Source: Halichoerus grypus
Taxonomy: Eukaryota > Chordata > Mammalia > Carnivora > Phocidae
Reading direction: 5' to 3'
Assembly (NCBI RefSeq): GCF_964656455.1
Contig: NC_135717.1
Span: forward strand, 12,367,033-12,431,032
DNA length: 64,000 bases
The notes beneath the pieces are model-generated. The model was not told where the DNA came from. It was given only the letters and a program-made list of their open reading frames with translations, and did not search any database. Made by a program: the position numbers and the translations under genes. Below are positions 25,200 to 36,061 of this stretch, piece after piece; the first letter of the stretch is position 1, and each line of letters starts with the position of its first letter.

Positions 25200-25386
25200 T
25201 AAAGGTTTTATTTATTTATTTGAGGAGGGGGAGAGAGAGAAAGAGCACGAGGGGAGGAGCAGACGGAGAGGGAGAAGCCGACTCCCCGCTGAGCAGGGAG
25301 CCTGATGTAGGGCTTGATTCCAGGACCCTGAGATCATGACCTGAGCCGAAGGCAGACGCTTAACTGCCTGAGCCACCCAGGTGCCC
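25200..25386 (-). mobile_element. CAN SINE, minus strand, right member of a tandem pair
   Basis: Begins 'aaaggttttatttatttatt', has a GA-rich tract, gatcatgacctgagccgaag and ccacccaggtgcccc head. tgcaatat occurs on its left (25186-25193) and right (25393-25400). Same orientation as its neighbour and separated from it only by the repeated target and a few bases. Confidence 0.95.
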
Positions 25387-25734
25387 CTGCCATGCAATAT
25401 TGTTATACCACTGAGTGTAAATTTTAGCTGGCCATTTAAAATATTTATAGCAACTGGTGGACCAACTTGCTCTCATAATGTTTAGTTTCATGGACTCTCT
25501 GCTATTTCCATAAAGCTTAAATGGGGTAGTGGTTGCAGAGTGGTACTGTGGAAATGGAGTCCTAAGTCTAATGACCTTGAATGAGATGTACACAATCTAA
25601 TTTTATTTTTAGTTGTTTTCCTCCTTTTAACAAAGATCACATGAAATTGGAAACATCTGGGTTTTGTCACTATGGGTATTTATTTTTTATTGTAAATCAC
25701 CAGGATTGAGATTTAAAATGTTGATTTCTAGGTA

Positions 25735-26235
25735 TAATTACTTATATATGGCTCTATAACAAATTACCCTCAAATCTATCCGCTTAAAACAGCAAACATT
25801 TGACTATCTTATGATTTCTGTGGGTCGGGAACTCCTGGGAGGCTCTTGCTCAGGTTCTTTCACGAGATTGCCGTAAGGGGGAGGGAGTGGGCTGGGCCTG
25901 CTGTCATCTGAATGGTTGACCGGGGCTGTAGAGTCCACTTCTGAGATGGCACACTCACTTGGCTTTTGGCAGGAGGCCTTGGTTTCTCACCACATGGACC
26001 TCTCCAAAGTGACTTCTTGACATGACATCTGGTTTCCCTGGAGTGAATGATTCAAAAGAGAGACAAATGACCTAATCTTGCAAGGCATAACTGTCACGTC
26101 TGCCACATTCTGTTAATCAGGAGTGAGTCACTAAGAACAGCCTTACTCAAGGGGAGTAGAATTAGGCTCCCCCTTGGAAGGGTGGAGTATTAAAGGATTT
26201 GTGGACATATTTTAATCACCATATTAGGCCTGACT
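25735..26235 (+). mobile_element. Ancient interspersed repeat, family not assigned
   Basis: 'ctctataacaaattaccctc', 'ccgcttaaaacagcaaacat', 'ggcaggaggccttggtttct', 'caccacatggacctctccaa' and 'attaggctcccccttggaag' form a pattern I recognise as a widespread old mammalian repeat. I cannot name the family with certainty. Confidence 0.6.
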
Positions 26236-26239
26236 CCAC

Positions 26240-27520
26240 ACCTACTATGTCAGACTCTCTCGGTGTGCTAATTTGCATTTTTAACACATTTGCCCAGATG
26301 ATTTCTATGCACCCTTAAAATAGAGAATCACTGGGTGTTCAGGTGATATTTGTTGAACGATTCAATCTGGAAGTAAATGAATACTATAATGCACTTTCCC
26401 GGTTTATTTAAGAAGCCAGAACCGTTTTTCACATATTTAGTGTTCTAAATATTTAAGGTTTATGCTTAGGCACTAAATCAGGTGCTAACTAGATAATATA
26501 GCAAACGATTTTCTTTGATTTCACTTTATCTGGATAGGCCCCTTACCTTTTGTTGCTCATCTGGCCACATGAGCCCACTCTAATTTAGCCTGTGGAGTTA
26601 TAGCAGCTTCCCTCAGTTATATGTATATATATATATCCCAAACTGGACCTTAAGCTCACAGTTAGGAAGAAATTAAGTATATGACTGGCAGGGCAAGGCA
26701 AAAGGATATCCCTGAGTTTTTTGTCTCAAGATCCAGGGTGCATTGGGCAATGTCTAATTATCCTGTTTGGCTTGTTGGCTTCTGCAGCTGCATGCTTTCT
26801 GTTAGGAGAGATGAGGGGTGTAGACCAGGAGTCTGTAAAGAACAGTCAGGTGGCTCTGGAGCCCCTCTAGCTTGGACATCACTCCTTCTTGAATGTTAAA
26901 GGCTCTTGCTGGGCAATCAGGCCTCCTTCCCCTTCTCCATCATAGCCAGCATTTTCTTGCCTTCCCATCAGCATTACCTCTTAATCCTCTGAATTCTTGA
27001 CTGCAGGGAATGTAGTTGGTTATTTCAGAGTGGAGGATGCACGTCATGGCGATACATAACTCCTCTTCAGATCTATGTACCAGCTGCCCATCCACTTCCC
27101 TCCCTGCCCCCTCTAGTGAGGGAAGGCAGATAAATACAGATGCTCAGAACCTGGGTCTTACATTTTCTCAGAAATTCCTCAGTTAGCAGAAGCACACAAT
27201 AGGGGATAAAAACCCCAGAGAAGAAGTAGCACAACACTTCCTATGAGAGAGGCCTTTCCAGTGTGAGAGAACATTGCACCCAGAGTCTGTGATCACACAC
27301 TGGAACAGCCATATGATGGAGCTGACATGCCCCAATAGGTACAACAGATTGTTCTGCTTGTAACCAATCAATACCGCAATTAACAAATATTTATTGAACA
27401 CCTAGGAGGCACCCTAGTTCACACTGCCCTCATCAGCTATTTCTTAGAGTAACGCAGAGCCTCCCAACCCCTCTGTATGTCTTCCGGCTTGCACCTGCCC
27501 CAATAAAATCAATTCTGTAC
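26240..27520. other. No gene recognised
   Basis: Unique sequence with a short TA tract; 'caaatatttattgaacacct' (27384) hints at an old LINE scrap. Confidence 0.5.
26622..26637 (+). repeat. Short (TA)n tract
   Basis: tgtatatatatatatccc; about six to seven TA units. Confidence 0.85.
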
Positions 27521-27524
27521 ATTG

Positions 27525-27835
27525 AAACCAGAATGGATTTTCCTAAAATATACAAACTTGACCAGGTCACTGACCTACTTAAAAAATGCTCAGGTTGATG
27601 ATCAGCATCCAGATAAAGCCCACACTACCTAGCGTGACTGAAGAGGTAGAATCATAATCTGACCGCTGCCTGACTCTGCTTCCCCACTGCTGCTGCTTCG
27701 GACACTCCCCACTCCACATGCCCCCAGGATGCCACTCTCTCTGGTGCCACGAGAGTGTCTAAGGGCACTGTCCTTAGCTTAGTGCAGTGCCTGGCCCATA
27801 ATTAAGACCGAATAGTGGTTACTGTTGCAGTTATT
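27525..27835 (+). mobile_element. L2-like LINE fragment
   Basis: 'gaccaggtcactgacctact', 'atccagataaagcccacact' and 'gtgcagtgcctggcccataa' are L2 landmarks in order. Confidence 0.7.
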
Positions 27836-28104
27836 AATGATGTATGGAAAGCCCTCGCACATAGTAGCTGTTAAACTGAGAGACTCTTTCCTCCCTGGGC
27901 CCCCGTTTCTTTGTGAGGACTAATCACAGGAAGCGCTTGCTCAGAGTCTGATTTGTGGTGGGAGTGGCATTGGTGAAGATAGAGAAGAAGAGTTTTGAGA
28001 GAAGAAGAGTAGGGGATTACATTAAAAAAGGGTTATGTGTTTGCATGTGATCTTCCAATTAGAACATGATAGCATCCTTCCTTGGAGGGATGGCAGTGGT
28101 GTGG

Positions 28105-28245
28105 GGTTCAGAAGAAACTGACAGCCTGACTGTGGGTAAGTCACTGCTTTCTGAGTCTCTGTTAGTTCATTTGTACAATGGGTTTGTCATTAGAGTTAGC
28201 TCAGGTAACTTTTTCAGAACTTTCTGAGGACTAGACAGCGTACTG
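28105..28245 (+). mobile_element. MIR SINE fragment
   Basis: 'gactgtgggtaagtcactgc' and 'tgttagttcatttgtacaat' match the MIR core; the ends are eroded. Confidence 0.6.
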
Positions 28246-28889
28246 TGAAGGTGACAATATTACACTGTCCTATAATTCACAGCATGTTAAAGAAACATCT
28301 TTTAAAGCAAGATTGTTATCCTTACATATAACTGATGCTGAAGCATACATATAGGCCCCTAGAGATGGAGGTGGCTCACACATTAGAGTTGCACATCCTG
28401 GAAACATCTCTCATCTTTCCCTCATGCCTTCTGCATCTCTCATTTGAGAAGAGCTCAATAGTTCTCTGTAGTTTCTCAGTAGTTCTCTGGCCAGTGTTTT
28501 TACTCCACACTACTCTCCGCACTGCTGAGTTACCTTCATAGAAGTAATTTGAAGGGCCTCGTGGGAAGAATATTTAAGCATGGACTCATGGATTTGGGAA
28601 GAATGGATTGAAATGTAGAACAAATTAAAATTTAACCTAACACTCAGCATTCCCACCTGTGATCTGGGGCTCATGTGGCCACCCTCTTGCATCACTGTGA
28701 GGTGGAAGAAGCACCTGAGGATACCTAGCATGTGCCTGGTTTGTGATCGACCTGTAACAGCCCTTTGTTTTTTATTTGGGCACCTGAAATGGTTCCCTAG
28801 TGTCCCCGGAATATCCAAACACAAGGTCTTCAGTCAAGGAGGGGCCGCCACAGACTGGCTCTAAGCCTTCCGCTTTCTGATCTTATTTG

Positions 28890-29330
28890 TACCCCATTAC
28901 CTCTATACTCCCCCTACTCTTATCCTCCAGACTCAAAGCCCTTCAGGTGGTTTTTCAGTTACTCATAGCCTTACCTTTTCTCTCGCTTGTGCCTGTGGCC
29001 CTGCTGGGCCTGCTATCTTAATACCTTTCCCAGGCCTAAGGGACTTGAAGGTCCAATTCATGTTACAGCTTTTCCCAAAACCACCCCTTCCTGCCAGGTG
29101 GGATCAGTCCTTCATTCCCTGTTCTTCCAATGAATGTTGTTTTACTTCTATTATAGCTCTTATCACAGTCTGCCTTGTAGCATAGTCATTTCTATGTGTT
29201 TTCCCCTCTGGATTCAGAGCCCCTGGAGGGCAAAGACTGTTGTATTATTTTGTGCTGTATTTTCCCACCCCCACAGTGCCTGGTGCAGTAGGGGTTTAAT
29301 AAATACTGCTTGAATCAATGCATGAATGAA
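28890..29330 (+). mobile_element. L2-like LINE 3' end
   Basis: 'cccctggagggcaaagactg', 'cccccacagtgcctggtgca' and 'taataaatactgcttgaatc' mark the 3' end. The upstream part is pyrimidine-rich and consistent with L2. Confidence 0.72.
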
Positions 29331-29644
29331 ATTGTCTCTCCTAGTCCTGTTTGCAGTGCTGTAATGCAGTCCAGGTGAATGTAGAATTTTGGCTTAGTGG
29401 ATTTAGTTTAGCATAGGAAAGGAGTTTTCCAAGAAGCAGTTCTGGCTTTGAAAACAGAAATTGCCTTTAATCTTGTGGAAAACACATGCCAGCCCTCTCC
29501 ATAATAGTCTCAATTACAGGAGAGCATCGTGTTACTGTAAAAACACAAATAAATAAACCCATGACAATACTGTGTTTGGGAGATAAAACCACATAAAAGC
29601 CGTCTTTCCCCAACTCTCCAGCATGATAATTAAGGTCTTTCTGG

Positions 29645-29700
29645 AAGAAAAAACAACAACAACAACAAAAAAACCCCAAACCCCAAACCAAAACACACTA
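29645..29700 (+). repeat. A/C-rich low-complexity tract
   Basis: Runs of AAC repeats (caacaacaacaac) followed by aaaccccaaaccccaaacc. Simple-sequence DNA, no gene. Confidence 0.85.
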
Positions 29701-30174
29701 GCAAAGAACAAGTGATACTATGCTTAAAAACATTTCTTGTACTTGACAAGGTGGGAGAAGGGGGCTACATTTTTCATCCAGCACAGGTACATGGGTTCTC
29801 GCAGCTTTTGCCAGACACGATGCTGTATGGATTGCATTGCATGATAAATTTGGGCATTAGGGTTGCCAAAGATGGGAATACCTGCAGGGCAGAGAGGGTC
29901 ACCTGGAAGGTGGTGCTGTGAAATTTGTCTGCCATGCTTTGTCCGAACATTTCATGTTCTTCTAAGGGCAGGATCTCTGTTGGCTCAGGGAAGCCCTCGG
30001 TGAGTCTGTATCTCTGTGGGCTATAGCTTTCAACTAGATTTCATTTACGGATCCCCATTTGAACGTTTGCTTGTCTCTTTTTAACTCTAAGCTTCTGGAT
30101 CCAGGTTCTTTTGAGGGTAGAGTAAGAATGATTTTGTCAGCCACTTAGGGCTAAAACCAGACTGAACAGAGCCC

Positions 30175-30725
30175 AGCTACTTCTCATCATCTCCATTGCC
30201 ACCCTCCCTAGGCTGAGCCACCGTTGTCTTTCACCTGGAATGCCCCACCTGATCTCTGCTCCTACTTTTGCCTCCTTGCAGAGTGTTCTTCAAGCAGCCA
30301 GAGTGGCCCTTCTAAAATGTACTTGAGATCATATCACTTCCCAGTTCGGAGTCCTCTAGCTAGTCTCCCATTTCACTAAGAATGCACTTCAGAAACTGTA
30401 GTTACCATGGCCTACATGATACTGCATGATCTGGAACCTTCCATCTCATCTCCTGCTATCCCCTCCATTAATGCTCTCTGACCCTTGAACTTGTTTGCTG
30501 TTCTTAAGCCAAGCCAAGCATTCTCAATCTCACAGCCCTTGCATTACTGTTCTCTTAGCTTGGAACATTCTGTCCCCAGAGGTACATGCGGTTCATGCCC
30601 CCACTTCATTCACCTCTGCTATGAGTCACCTCTTTGGGGGAGGTCCTGTCCACCTGTGTCCCCGGTGCTAGAACAGTGCCTTGGCATATGGCAGGCACTT
30701 AGGACATCGTTATTGGAAGTGTAAG
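30175..30725 (+). mobile_element. L2-like LINE 3' end
   Basis: 'tcaatctcacagcccttgca', 'gcttggaacattctgtcccc' and 'agaacagtgccttggcatat' match L2 landmarks over about 550 bp. Confidence 0.75.
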
Positions 30726-30754
30726 CATTGGCCGTCGAGTCTAGGAGACTCGGA

Positions 30755-30985
30755 GGGAGAGTGTGGTCTACAAGGACAGGGGCTCTAGCGTCAGATGTCA
30801 GGTCAGGCTGGATTTGCTCATCCTTCTCCATTTGGTAGATGTTTTACTTTGGGAAAATTATTTAACTTTTCCCTAGTAGATAAACGAGATTATGCCTACC
30901 ACATGGGATTGTTTTGAAGAGTAAGTCAGATAATGTTAGTAAAGTGCCTGGCATTGTGTCGGATAAACAGATTAGAGCTTTCTAA
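30755..30985 (+). mobile_element. MIR SINE
   Basis: 'ggggctctagcgtcagatgt', 'gggaaaattatttaactttt', 'ataaacgagattatgcctac', 'gggattgttttgaagagtaa' and 'taaagtgcctggcattgtgt' follow the MIR order. Confidence 0.8.
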
Positions 30986-31074
30986 TTGTTAATTCCTAGA
31001 CATCCTACTTTCCAGTTGTGGAGGCCTGTTATATGGGATAAGGGTAGTGTCTAAAAATGGTTGACCTTGGTATG

Positions 31075-31165
31075 TAATTCTCACGTAACCTGTAAGTAGC
31101 TGTGAGTGCATTTAAAGCACCTAGCCCTATGCTTGACATATGTTAGGCCTTAATAAATGTCCAGG
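31075..31165 (+). mobile_element. MIR-like 3' fragment
   Basis: 'aaagcacctagccctatgct' and 'gttaggccttaataaatgtc' look like the 3' end of MIR. Too short for a firm family call. Confidence 0.5.
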
Positions 31166-31169
31166 CCTT

Positions 31170-33315
31170 CTTACTTTTAATAATCAGACTCAGAAACTAC
31201 TGAAATGCAGGGTGTCAGCCGGGGCAGCTCCATGGGCACGTAGGGATTTTGGTAAACAGAAAAAGGGAGAAGTCAGCAGCTGGGCTGGGGGCGGTTCACG
31301 GTCTTGCTTGTGGTTCAACAGGGACTGCATTTATGAAAATGGCAATTGAGCCCAGGCAATTGAGACTTTGGGCTGTGCCAGCAAGTGTGGTATTTCCATT
31401 TACATCCTCAGAGTAAGTACAATTTCACCATTATTCCTTTGAGGCTCTCCTTGCCAAGAAAAACCCATTGTAAATTTCTGGTTTAAAGATTCTGCAGTTT
31501 TAAGGAGTCGTACTTTTTGTTGCTTTAACGTTTTCTTGGCAGCATACATTTTAAGCCCCACTGGTCTACCTTGTAAATACTATACAAATGTTGTGAAAAG
31601 CTGAACCGCGTCACTTGTTTTCCTAAGTTCCTTATAGGAAATGGTGATGCTTCTGCCCCCGCCTGCTACTTCTCCTGGGTTTCTGCTTAGGCATTTTGGA
31701 GTGAAAAAGTGGGGGAAAGAAGATATATTGTCAGCAAAAGATGGAAGCTGTATTCACAAGAGCGTTTTGTAGACAGGGTTGGGTTAGGCTGGAGAGAAAA
31801 GTGTGTGGCTGTCAGGGTGTCCGCGTGACGTGGACCCATTGTATGGAACCCTCCCGCTGGACCCGTGGCCAGCTCCCAGCCAGGCCACCCGGGTGCAGGC
31901 TTCTGAAGCAGAGAGCCCTGCACAGTCTGGAGCCTCTCTAACCCAGTGTACTGAATAGGACTCCGAAGAATAGGAGCCGTGTTCCCTTTGTCACCTACAG
32001 CCCTGCTTTCAGCCCGCACAGTGAATGTGCACTTGGGGGCTCAATTGGCACTTGGAAGAATTTGCAGGAACTTTGTGTGTGCTCAGTGTGTGCCCAGCGG
32101 CATGGGGGGAGTGGAGCGTGCACTCTGGAGATGTCTGGGGGCTGTTTCTTGCAGAGGAGGGGGTGCCCTCTTTATGCTGCAGGGTCTGCCAAGAATGTGC
32201 CGCCCTTGACAGTGTTGTGGTCAACAGGAAAAGCATTCATGGCATCTTAATGAAAGGCAGCAGTTCCTTTCTTCAAGAATAATAGGCATTCTTTTATTGA
32301 GCTAGGTCCCTTTTTAGAGATGGAGAGAGAAGCCAATTATTTTTCAGTTAAAATTTATTTTTTTAAACAGTGATACCTCAGTTACAAATTACCCCCGCTT
32401 TGCCATAGAGACATTTACAGCTAGTCTTCTGACACGGTTTTAAGCTGCCATCTCCTAGAATAATCAAATGATCTGCCACCATGTGATAAGGCATCAAAGA
32501 CCTCTGTATACATCTGTATGGCTGATTTGCTTTCCTCTGTAGGTAGAAAGTGGATGTTTTCTGAAAAAGAATAGCTTTACCCTGCATCTTCCACGTAGTC
32601 TAACATACCTCTTTTTACTGAAATTGGGGAGTTTTCTCCTATGGGTGGGATAATACATCCTTAGGAGGGAGTTTGATAAGGGAGAATGTTGTCAAGTTGA
32701 AAGGATCGAGGTTTTTGAAGCACCAGTCTGAAAGTCATCTTTGGGTGATACATCTTTTCATTGGAAAGAAACAAGATCAAGACAAGTAGTTTTTAATGTG
32801 CTGGAGGAAATGCTCTGCTCTGTTTCTCATCTTCTCCGGACTTCTTTACAGTCTTTTTTTTTTTTTTTAATACTTAAGTGGAACTTGGCATAATGACCTC
32901 CACATTTCAGCTGTGCATATGTTCTGTGTATAAATGGTGAAAGACAACAGAGCCATTCCTATTTTTCACACTATTTACTCCAGGAGGCCTCTATCAGTAA
33001 ATGACTTCCTGTCGGAGGCAGTAATTTATGTTTGGGCTTGGGTACTGTCAGTCTGAAACTAGCCAAGAGGTCATGCTGTCTGCTGCACAGTTTCCTAGTG
33101 AGAAGATGGGCCAAGCCTTTGCCTCTGAAATCCGAGTACCACGGAGGCTGGAAATGATGCCTGGGTTTGGGGATGGAGAGGTGTCCGTTTCTGAGTAAAG
33201 CCGTTAACTGTGGCGACAAGCTTTCTCCTCAGGAGACGGATTATGCTGACATCTCAAAGCTTTATTTCCTAATGGTCATTAAAAGGAAGGAGGGAAACAT
33301 TTTTGGTCATCTGTG
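31170..33315. other. No gene recognised
   Basis: Unique sequence. 31740-32240 is GC-richer and open in several overlapping frames, as GC-rich DNA often is; no protein family is recognisable. Confidence 0.5.
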
Positions 33316-33317
33316 TT

Positions 33318-33368
33318 CTGGCACGGTGCTGGGTACTTTAACATATATTAATTCATATAAATTCCACT
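33318..33368 (-). mobile_element. MIR fragment
   Basis: 'ggcacggtgctgggtacttt' and 'aacatatattaattcatata' match reversed MIR. Short fragment. Confidence 0.5.
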
Positions 33369-33774
33369 AAATTCTAGTAGAATTTAGATAATTCTATCAG
33401 CCCCTGGAAATTAAAACGCCCCCTCCCCTTCCGCTCTCCCCCACCCAGACATATTAGAAGTATATTAGCAGATTAAGCCAACCTGGGGTTGGTACTTTCC
33501 TTTAGTTGTTAAACTCCGTTATTCTGGTTAAGACCAGATTTTTTGTGAGGCTGGAACTGAAACTTGAGTGGTGTCGATCGTGTGCTGGAAATGAAGGGCA
33601 GCTTCACACAGGAAGCTTCTGCGTGTTGGTTGCGTGCTCTGAGGCTCCTGTGCATGACACTCCCAGCTGCCGTCAGCCATGCCCTTTTGCTCCATTCTGC
33701 CTAGTGTCAGAAGTTTTGTGGTACTAATCGTGGATCTCTGTAAAGGGCTCACTTTTGACCCAGTTGACTGATAA

Positions 33775-33990
33775 TTGTAGTGCTTTACAATTTACCAAGA
33801 GCTTTCACTAGTATTTGCTCTTCACATCAGAATTACAAGATAGGTTTTATTATCCCCATTCATTTTGTAGATAAAGAAAACGAGGGCCAAAGAGATTATG
33901 AATCAGCTCTGGTGTCCTACCCAGTAAGTGACAGAGCCAGGATTCTAAGCCAGGACGTCTTCCTCCAAATCCACTGCTTCTTTGTACTGC
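33775..33990 (-). mobile_element. MIR SINE
   Basis: 'tttattatccccattcattt', 'gtagataaagaaaacgaggg' and 'cagtaagtgacagagccagg' match reversed MIR. Confidence 0.8.
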
Positions 33991-34049
33991 AGTTACTTTT
34001 GTGTTCAAAGTATGTCATTCACTCATCTGTTCGGGAGATACTGGGTTGG

Positions 34050-34190
34050 CACGGGCTTTGAAGGCTGACAGCTTTGTGACCTTGGGTAACATGGAGTCTT
34101 AGTTCCCTCATCAGTAAAATGATGAGAGTAATAGTAGTAGGCTGTTGTGAAATGCTGTGTACACAGTAAATACTATGTAAATGTTTGCCA
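34050..34190 (+). mobile_element. MIR SINE
   Basis: 'agctttgtgaccttgggtaa', 'ccctcatcagtaaaatgatg' and 'gctgttgtgaaatgctgtgt' match MIR. It follows the minus-strand MIR at 33775-33990. Confidence 0.75.
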
Positions 34191-34218
34191 TTCTTCCTGC
34201 TCCTCCTCTCCTCCTCTC

Positions 34219-34256
34219 CATCATCATCATCATCATCATCATCGTCATCATCATCA
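34219..34256 (+). repeat. (ATC)n microsatellite
   Basis: About twelve ATC units with one GTC variant, preceded by a CTCCT-rich stretch. Confidence 0.97.
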
Positions 34257-34259
34257 GCT

Positions 34260-35378
34260 TACTCTCATCTGTTACTAGGGAGACAAACTAGGATGGACTT
34301 CGCTATTGAGAATCACTAGTTCTGATGTGAGAAGCAAACATGACACTAGAAAACCAACAATTGTGTGGCATGCTGAGACCTGAAGTATGATAAGGATGCT
34401 GGGGAAGCTTAGAGGAAGGAACACTTGTGCCTTTAATTGCCAAGAACCCAGCTCTCTAGGAGCTCCACTCCCGCATTGGTAACATTCCTATTTTATTCAT
34501 TCCTTGCTGAAGGCAGTGTTTAATGTACCAGGTCTTACGGGCATTTTGTGTACATCCTATGTGAGGGGGGAAGGAGAAATAGAATATATTTGGCTATGGG
34601 AGCCTTGGGGTTATTTGAGGAAATCAGGCCTGTATTTAACAATTGGAGGACTTTCTAGGACAAAGTGGATTCCATTGCTTTGGTGTGCTGTGTTCCGTGT
34701 GAGTGCCACAGGAAAACCAGATGTGGGTGGGTTCCTGTGGGTTGGTGAGTGTTCCGGACTTTGAGGTGGAGGGCCTGGAGTTGGACCTGAAAGAACTTAG
34801 AATTCGGATTAAGAGTTGCAGAAGGGCAGAGAGCCTGAGCTGAGGTGGAGTTGTGAGGCAAACCACAGCCTGGCCAGACTGGAGGGGAGAGGTGGGTGGT
34901 CCAGGAGGCAGATGCCACTCTATTCCTAACAGGAGAACCTGCCTCTGGACCGCAAAAGGATACTACACGTAGCCCATTCCCACCCTCAGTGCAGTCCATA
35001 ATAACATCTTTGTGTTCATCATGACGTTTCTGGTCATTTGGCTGGAGACAAAAACCTAGAGAGACCTACAGCATGGGCACTGGGTCTGAGTGGGTCTGTG
35101 AACAGCAACCTAGCTGCAGCCTTTTTGTTTGTGAGCTGTTTGCCTGCATTTAAATGCCATTTACATACGGAGCTGTCAGAGTTGAGTTGGCCCATGATTA
35201 TTCCTTGATGTATGTTGGGGGGAAAAAAAAAGGAAGAATAGAAAACCCTGGCTAATGAGGAGCTGGGTTCCCTTTCTCCATTGATGACAGCTTCCTTTCT
35301 GATCTGATGGTCCGTCAGAAACTAAGGTGGTGTGCGACTGTGGGGTTATGTCCCCGCTGAAGCCGTCTTTCCCTCAGA
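34260..35378. other. No gene or repeat recognised
   Basis: Unique sequence. The opposed open frames at 34504-34999 are mutual shadows with no family resemblance. Confidence 0.5.
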
Positions 35379-35379
35379 G

Positions 35380-36060
35380 TTGTAATTGATGGGGAGACCT
35401 GTCACTTGTTACGCTGATGCTGTGCAGATTTTTGTGTGGCTCCCGGCCAAGAGAGTTTTAGGACAGCGTCTGATTGGGTGCAGGTTGCAGCAAAAGCGAT
35501 AATAAATAGAGAGCTGGTGAGGGTAGATTTTGATTGACCCGAGATTGTATATTATTAAACTGAGTCTGCATGTACATGTCAGTTTATGAAGAACCAGACC
35601 CATAATCCAACTTAGGGCTGTGGCAGTTTGGGTTTATTAAATGTGCTTTATATCACTATTAATATTGAGCAGAGAGGAATATCTGTAATCTTTTAATCTA
35701 TGCAATAATGGTTTGGAGGGAGATTACCAGACACATTGGACTATTGTTTGCCTATAATTGTATTCAGAACTCTTCGAAGCATTGATTTGTTTCTGGCATA
35801 CTGATTTGGCTCAACAATCTCATAAAGCTCTTTTATAGTCCTCTTTGCTTTGGATTTTCCAAAAATAATTGGAGAATAATAATAATGTAGCTGGCGATAA
35901 AGAAGGGAAAGCTTGAAAGAAATTTTCAGCCAAGTGGATAGCCATAAACATCTTCTGTGCTCATAAACACCTGGGTCTGCGACCTTTGTGTTTATAAGAT
36001 ATTTATTGCCGCATGGGCTCTCTGCTTGGGGGTTATCACTTCAGTGCCTTGTAAAATTTG
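35380..36060. promoter_or_regulatory. Repeat-poor AT-rich block, candidate conserved non-coding element
   Basis: About 680 bp without any repeat I recognise, with many TAAT cores, GATAA motifs (cagcaaaagcgataataaat), TTTATTG and CAAGTGG-type motifs. This texture is typical of developmental enhancers, but motif density alone proves nothing. Confidence 0.3.
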
Positions 36061-36061
36061 A

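Larger units (their letters stand above)
24879..25450 (+). repeat. Imperfect ~53-bp tandem duplication, split by two SINEs
   Basis: taaattttgcatttaaaatc (24900) followed by aagaaatattgtgtaatat and actgaatgtaaaat is repeated as taaactttgcatttaaaatc (24953) followed by aggaaatatttatcatgcaatat, and then, beyond the two SINEs, tataccactgagtgtaaatttt (about 25404). Partial copies precede (24879-24899) and follow (25418-25445). The array predates the SINE insertions. Confidence 0.75.
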
